Assembly: GCF_039386055.1 (NCBI RefSeq)
Contig: NZ_CP135012.1
Coordinates: forward strand, 46,066-56,336
From: Buchnera aphidicola (Greenidea ficicola)
GTDB taxonomy: Bacteria > Pseudomonadota > Gammaproteobacteria > Enterobacterales > Enterobacteriaceae
DNA: 10,271 nucleotides
Direction: 5' to 3'
Part shown: positions 7,067 through 10,271 of the stretch, piece after piece
Layout of the letters: every line of letters begins with the position of its first letter
How positions within the stretch are numbered: the first letter of the stretch is position 1
Made by a program: the position numbers and the translations under genes
Notes under the pieces: generated by a model
What the model was told of the DNA's origin: nothing
The model's database searches: none
What the model saw: the letters and a program-made list of their open reading frames with translations, nothing else

Positions 7067-7396
7067 ATGGATATTTTAAAAAATCTTTTTGAAATAAATT
7101 TTAATAATTTATTTTTTTCATTATTAGAAATTATATTATTAATTTTTATATTATTATTTTTTATAAATTTTTTTTCTAAAAGTAAATATTATAAAAAAAA
7201 ATCAATAATTTTTATTCATGAAATATATGTTCTTGATAGTAATTCTAAAATAGTTATATTATCTATAAAAAAAATTAAATTTATTTTAGGAGTTACAAAA
7301 GAAAAAATTACTTTATTACATAAATATAATTTTTTTGAAAATAAAAAAAATAATAAAATATATTTTAAAAATATAATTAAAAAAAAAAATAAATAA
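7067..7396 (+). CDS. fliO: Flagellar biosynthesis protein FliO (diverged)
   Basis: FliO is a small membrane protein that helps assemble and stabilise the FliP ring of the flagellar type III export gate. This 109-residue protein (E. coli about 121) has one strong membrane segment at residues 15-36, then a basic cytoplasmic domain. Within that domain the FILGVTKEKITLLHK stretch matches the LVLGVTAGQINLLHK motif of enterobacterial FliO. It lies 22 bp upstream of fliP in the standard fliO-P-Q-R order, which strongly supports the call. A GGA-type ribosome-binding site precedes the ATG (TTGGATAAATT). An A11 tract (7379-7389) lies just before the stop. The N-terminus and tail are highly diverged, so automated annotation may call it hypothetical. 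FliN, the gene before fliO in relatives, does not fit this sequence. Confidence 0.87.
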   Translation: MDILKNLFEINFNNLFFSLLEIILLIFILLFFINFFSKSKYYKKKSIIFIHEIYVLDSNSKIVILSIKKIKFILGVTKEKITLLHKYNFFENKKNNKIYFKNIIKKKNK

Positions 7397-7407
7397 AAAT
7401 TTTTTTT

Positions 7408-7413
7408 AAGGGA
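7408..7413 (+). promoter_or_regulatory. Ribosome-binding site of fliP
   Basis: AAGGGA lies 5 nt before the fliP ATG at 7419. It is stronger than most sites in the window and supports this start, which also gives an intact signal peptide. Confidence 0.65.
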
Positions 7414-7418
7414 AAATA

Positions 7419-8159
7419 ATGATATATTTTATAGTTCCTATTTTATTTTTTTCAATTTTTTGTTCTTATTCTCATGCTGATTCTCTTTATAATTCTATGA
7501 ATGATATTTTATTAAGGGATAATTATAATTGGTATTTTTCTATTCAAACATTAATTTTTATTACTTGTTTAACTTTTATTCCAGCATTTATATTAATGAT
7601 GACAAGTTTTACTAGAATTATTATTGTATTTAGTTTATTACGAAATGCTATTGGAATGCCTTATTCTCCTCCTAATCAAATATTATTAAGTATTGCTTTA
7701 TTTTTAACTTTTTTTATTATGTCTCCTGTATTTAATAAAATATATAATGATTCATATTTGCCTTTTATTGAAAATAAAATTAATTTAGACAAAGCAATTG
7801 AAAGAGGATCTAAACCATTATATAAATTTATGTTAAATCAAACTAAAGAAAAAGATTTAAAATTATTTTTAAATATTAGTCATTATTCTTTAATAGATAA
7901 TAAAAATAGTATACCAATAAATATATTATTACCTTCATATATTATTAGTGAATTAAACAAAGCTTTTCAAATTGGATTTTCTATTTTTATTCCTTTTTTG
8001 ATAATTGATTTAGTTATTGCTAGTGTTTTAATGGCATTGGGAATGGTTATGGTTTCTCCTTCTAGTATTTCTTTGCCGTTTAAATTAATTTTATTTGTAT
8101 TAGTAGATGGTTGGGAATTATTGATTAACGCTTTAGTACAAAGTTTTACATCTATTTAA
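7419..8159 (+). CDS. fliP: Flagellar type III export gate protein FliP
   Basis: FliP forms the pentameric core of the export gate in the inner membrane. The 246-residue product is full length (E. coli 245) and the best conserved flagellar gene here. It opens with a cleavable-type signal peptide, hydrophobic to about residue 16 with a likely cut after SHA (residue 20), as known for enterobacterial FliP. The hallmark segments follow: [49 protein letters not shown], then [19 protein letters not shown] and [17 protein letters not shown] near the C-terminus. About four membrane segments are predicted by eye. The gene is preceded by AAGGGA and lies in the fliO-P-Q-R operon, 48 bp before fliQ. The strength of conservation compared with FliO and FliE suggests continuing selection on the gate. 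Confidence 0.97.
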   Translation: MIYFIVPILFFSIFCSYSHADSLYNSMNDILLRDNYNWYFSIQTLIFITCLTFIPAFILMMTSFTRIIIVFSLLRNAIGMPYSPPNQILLSIALFLTFFIMSPVFNKIYNDSYLPFIENKINLDKAIERGSKPLYKFMLNQTKEKDLKLFLNISHYSLIDNKNSIPINILLPSYIISELNKAFQIGFSIFIPFLIIDLVIASVLMALGMVMVSPSSISLPFKLILFVLVDGWELLINALVQSFTSI

Positions 8160-8207
8160 ATTTTTTAAATAATATTAATAATTGATATTTTTTTAGGAAA
8201 ATTAATA

Positions 8208-8480
8208 ATGAATTTAGATTTTTTTATAAATTTTTTTTATGAATCTATTAGAGTTTTTTTATATGTTTCTGGTCCTTTATTATTATCTTCTTTGTTGATT
8301 GGATTTATTATAAGTTTTTTTCAAGCTATTACTCAAATTCATGAACAAACTTTATCTTTTATTCCTAAAATTTTAGCTATTTTTTTTACTTTATTTTATT
8401 TTGGTCCTTGGATGTTGCATAATATATTAAATTATATGTATTTTGTTTTTAATAATATTCCAGTAATTATTAGTAATTAA
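8208..8480 (+). CDS. fliQ: Flagellar type III export gate protein FliQ
   Basis: FliQ is a two-helix membrane subunit; four copies pack against the FliP-FliR core of the export gate. At 90 residues it has the usual family length (E. coli 89). The conserved SLLIGFIISFFQAITQIHEQ and TLSFIPKILAIF segments and the GPWML motif are all present, giving two membrane helices with the short charged turn between them. An AGGA ribosome-binding site lies 9 nt before the ATG. Only one base separates its stop from the fliR start, so the two are probably translationally coupled. Confidence 0.96.
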   Translation: MNLDFFINFFYESIRVFLYVSGPLLLSSLLIGFIISFFQAITQIHEQTLSFIPKILAIFFTLFYFGPWMLHNILNYMYFVFNNIPVIISN

Positions 8481-8481
8481 T

Positions 8482-9237
8482 ATGTTTTATTCTTATTATA
8501 TTTTTTTTTTAGATTATATTTTACCTATTATGATTCGTGTTTTAGGATTAATTTCTATTGCTCCAATATTTAGTGAAAAAATAATTAGTTATAAAAGTAA
8601 AATTTTTATTTCTTTTATTTTAAGTTTTTTTATTTTTTCTTTAATACCAAAACAAAATATTTTTTTATTTTGTTCAAAAGGTTTTTTTATTTTTTTAGAA
8701 GAGTTTTTAGTTGGTTTTTTTTTAGGTTTAATATTTAAATTAGTTTTTGTTGTTTCTATTTTTTCTGGGGATTTAATTAATTCGCAAATAGGATTGTCTT
8801 TTTCGTTGTATTCAGATAATAATAATCGTTGTTTAGTTACTACTTTATCACAATTGATTAATTGTTTTACTGGTTTATTATTTTTAATTTTTGATATGCA
8901 TTTATGGATTATATCTATAATAGTTAAAAGTTTTTATTATGTTCCTATTGGTTCTTTTTTACTGAAAGATAATTATTTTAAATTAATATTATTTTTTAAA
9001 AATATTTTTATTGATGGTTTAATGTTATTTTTTCCAGTGTTAATTTTATTAATAATTTTAAATTTTATTATTTTGTTTTTAAATCGTATTATATCTTCTT
9101 TGTCTTTTTTTTCTTTTATTTTTTTATTTAATTTTTTTTTTGGTATTATTTTTTTATATTTTTTTTATTATTTTTATATATTTTCTATTAAATTATTTTT
9201 TCAAAAAATATTATTTTTTTTATTAAATATTTTATAG
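8482..9237 (+). CDS. fliR: Flagellar type III export gate protein FliR
   Basis: FliR is the single-copy subunit that completes the FliP5-FliQ4-FliR1 export gate. The 251-residue protein (E. coli 261) is almost entirely hydrophobic, with about six membrane segments. It keeps the IMIRVLGLISIAPIFSEK region, FLVGFFLGLIFKLVF, GDLINSQIGLSFSLY, and the HLWIISIIVKSFYYVPIGS and DGLMLFFPVL segments of the family. The C-terminal third after LNRIIS is drifting into Phe/Ile/Leu/Tyr-rich sequence with few family residues, but the frame is open. The ATG is 1 nt after the fliQ stop with no separate ribosome-binding site, so translation probably depends on coupling. It is convergent with rpmG, with only 16 bp between stops. 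Confidence 0.94.
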   Translation: MFYSYYIFFLDYILPIMIRVLGLISIAPIFSEKIISYKSKIFISFILSFFIFSLIPKQNIFLFCSKGFFIFLEEFLVGFFLGLIFKLVFVVSIFSGDLINSQIGLSFSLYSDNNNRCLVTTLSQLINCFTGLLFLIFDMHLWIISIIVKSFYYVPIGSFLLKDNYFKLILFFKNIFIDGLMLFFPVLILLIILNFIILFLNRIISSLSFFSFIFLFNFFFGIIFLYFFYYFYIFSIKLFFQKILFFLLNIL

Positions 9238-9253
9238 TTTTTATATAAAATTT

Positions 9254-9421
9254 TTATTTAATTTTTTTTTCTATATAAATTGTATGTTTTCTTATTTTTG
9301 GGTCATATTTTTTTAGTTTTAATTTTTCTGGAGTATTTCTTTTATTTTTTGTAGTAGTGTAATAGTGACCAGTATTTTCTGATGATATTAATTTAATTTT
9401 TTCACGTATTTTTTTAGCCAT
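9254..9421 (-). CDS. rpmG: 50S ribosomal protein L33
   Basis: L33 is a small protein of the large ribosomal subunit near the E site. The 55-residue product begins [20 protein letters not shown], continues with [20 protein letters not shown] and ends with [10 protein letters not shown]. It is the same length as E. coli L33 and collinear with it. Like E. coli L33 it is the cysteine-free form without a zinc motif. A weak GAGAAA ribosome-binding site lies upstream of the ATG. It follows rpmB by 30 bp in the standard rpmB-rpmG order and is the last gene of the ppa-rpmB-rpmG group. It is short enough to be missed by a length cut-off. Confidence 0.97.
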   Translation of the reverse strand: MAKKIREKIKLISSENTGHYYTTTKNKRNTPEKLKLKKYDPKIRKHTIYIEKKIK

Positions 9422-9451
9422 AATATATTTCTCTTTTTTTTTATTTTTTTT

Positions 9452-9676
9452 TTATTTTTTTTTTATTTTAGAAATAATTTTTTCAATACCATATTTATTT
9501 ATTATTCTTATTCCTTTGGTGGATATTTTTAATTTTATAAATTTATTTTTATTAGCAATCCAAAATTTTTTTTTATGTAAATTTGGTAAAAATTTTTTTT
9601 TTGTTGCGTTCATTGCATGTGATCTATTATTTCCAAATAATGGTTTTTTTTTAGTTATTATGCATATTTTAGACAT
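9452..9676 (-). CDS. rpmB: 50S ribosomal protein L28
   Basis: L28 is a component of the large ribosomal subunit. The 74-residue product (E. coli 78) keeps the family core: GNNRSHAMNATKKKFLPNLH, then the FWIAN segment, and ISTKGIRIINKYGIEKI near the C-terminus. The N-terminal SKICIITKKKP aligns with SRVCQVTGKRP of E. coli. Its first 8 nt overlap the end of ppa, and its AGGA ribosome-binding site lies inside the ppa coding sequence, which suggests translational coupling. An A10 tract (plus 9593-9602) lies in the middle of the frame. It is followed by rpmG. Confidence 0.97.
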   Translation of the reverse strand: MSKICIITKKKPLFGNNRSHAMNATKKKFLPNLHKKKFWIANKNKFIKLKISTKGIRIINKYGIEKIISKIKKK

Positions 9677-10211
9677 ATAATTTTCCTATTTTTTTTCTTT
9701 TTATTGAATTTAATATTTCTTTTTTTGCTTCTTTTACCCCTCCCCAATTTTTTATTTTTACCCATTTTTTTTTTTCTAGTTTTTTATAATTTTTAAAAAA
9801 AAATTGTATTTGATTTTTTATTATTTTCGGTAAATCTGTAATATTTTTTATATTTTTATATATTTTTGATATTTTTTTATTTGGAATGGCAATTATTTTT
9901 GGATCTTTTCCTGATTCATCTTCCATATTTAAAATTCCAATAGGATTACATAATATTACTGATTTTGGTTGCAAAGGATAAGGTGAAACTACTAATACAT
10001 CTAAAGGATCTTTATCTTCAGATAATGTATTATTTATATAACCATAATTACAAGGATAAAATAATGGGGTTGGTATAAATCTATCAACAAATAAAATTCC
10101 TGTTTTTTTATTTATTTCATATTTTACAGGAGTTGATTGTGATGAAATTTCAATAATTGCATAAATATTTTCAGGTATATTTTCTCCTGATGGTATATTT
10201 TTATATTCCAT
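9669..10211 (-). CDS. ppa: Inorganic pyrophosphatase
   Basis: Ppa hydrolyses pyrophosphate to phosphate with Mg2+ and so drives nucleic acid synthesis and aminoacylation forward. The 180-residue family I enzyme (E. coli 176) keeps the signature DKDPLDVLV with metal ligands D66, D68 and D71. It also keeps K30, R44 in FVDRF, FYPCNYGYIN, YPLQPKSVI, and D98 and D103 in DESGKDP, and ends with KKWVKIKNW and a lysine-rich tail. A GGA-type site 5 nt before the ATG supports the start. The C-terminus runs a few residues past the E. coli end and overlaps the first 8 nt of rpmB. It is the first gene of a likely ppa-rpmB-rpmG transcript. All catalytic residues I can check are present. Confidence 0.97.
   Translation of the reverse strand: MEYKNIPSGENIPENIYAIIEISSQSTPVKYEINKKTGILFVDRFIPTPLFYPCNYGYINNTLSEDKDPLDVLVVSPYPLQPKSVILCNPIGILNMEDESGKDPKIIAIPNKKISKIYKNIKNITDLPKIIKNQIQFFFKNYKKLEKKKWVKIKNWGGVKEAKKEILNSIKRKKIGKLYV
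9684..9687 (-). promoter_or_regulatory. Ribosome-binding site of rpmB inside ppa
   Basis: AGGA on the minus strand lies 7 nt before the rpmB ATG and within the last codons of ppa, so rpmB is read from the ppa message. Confidence 0.6.
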
Positions 10212-10271
10212 AAATTTCCAATTTATTTTTTTTAAAATAAAATATTTTTTAATAAATTATTATAATTTAAT
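10212..10271. other. Upstream region of ppa
   Basis: These 60 bp precede ppa and presumably contain part of its promoter. They are almost purely A and T, and no promoter can be singled out beyond the GGA ribosome-binding site at 10217-10219. Confidence 0.4.

Noticed and set aside
7067..7396. fliN as the identity of the gene before fliP
   Set aside because: It has an N-terminal membrane segment and the LGVT...LLHK motif of FliO, and lacks the SpoA-type core of FliN.

Overview
The window is extremely AT-rich, with tightly packed ancestral genes, lysine/asparagine/isoleucine-rich proteins and eroded intergenic DNA. Together with gammaproteobacterial (E. coli-like) protein sequences, this points to a strongly reduced obligate insect endosymbiont. 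The gene order tsaD, cysK, ligA, tRNA-Lys, tRNA-Val, gltX, fliE, fliO-fliP-fliQ-fliR, rpmG, rpmB, ppa matches, from memory, the order in Buchnera aphidicola with several genes deleted. I therefore assign it to a Buchnera lineage, probably one with a smaller genome than the pea-aphid strain. This is inference from synteny and protein similarity; no search was run.

Layout. 1-1032: tsaD (+), the tRNA t6A-modification gene. 1033-1738: about 700 bp without an intact gene, probably the graveyard of genes lost between tsaD and cysK, with a possible remnant on the minus strand. 1739-2686: cysK (-). 2817-4826: ligA (+), with no zipA between it and cysK. 4841-4996: tRNA-Lys(UUU) and tRNA-Val(UAC), both minus and neither encoding CCA. 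5091-6494: gltX (+). 6508-6545: a perfect 15-bp hairpin between the convergent gltX and fliE. 6553-6915: fliE (-) with an in-frame 9-bp tandem repeat. 7067-9237: fliO-fliP-fliQ-fliR (+), the flagellar export-gate operon. 9254-10211: ppa-rpmB-rpmG (-), with rpmG too short for most ORF finders.

How the genes fit together. Most are informational housekeeping genes: tRNAs, tRNA charging and modification, two ribosomal proteins, replication/repair ligase and pyrophosphatase. cysK keeps the last step of cysteine synthesis. The flagellar block is the most distinctive part. The membrane-embedded export gate (FliO, P, Q, R) and its FliE adaptor survive, but fliF, G, H, I, J, K, M and N, expected between fliE and fliO, are absent from this locus. 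If they are missing genome-wide, this would be an export gate without its usual MS ring, ATPase or C ring.

I saw no mobile elements, CRISPR arrays, phage genes or sign of horizontal transfer. No wholly new system is evident. The repeat-expanded FliE, the stripped flagellar locus and the decaying spacer are the items worth a second look.
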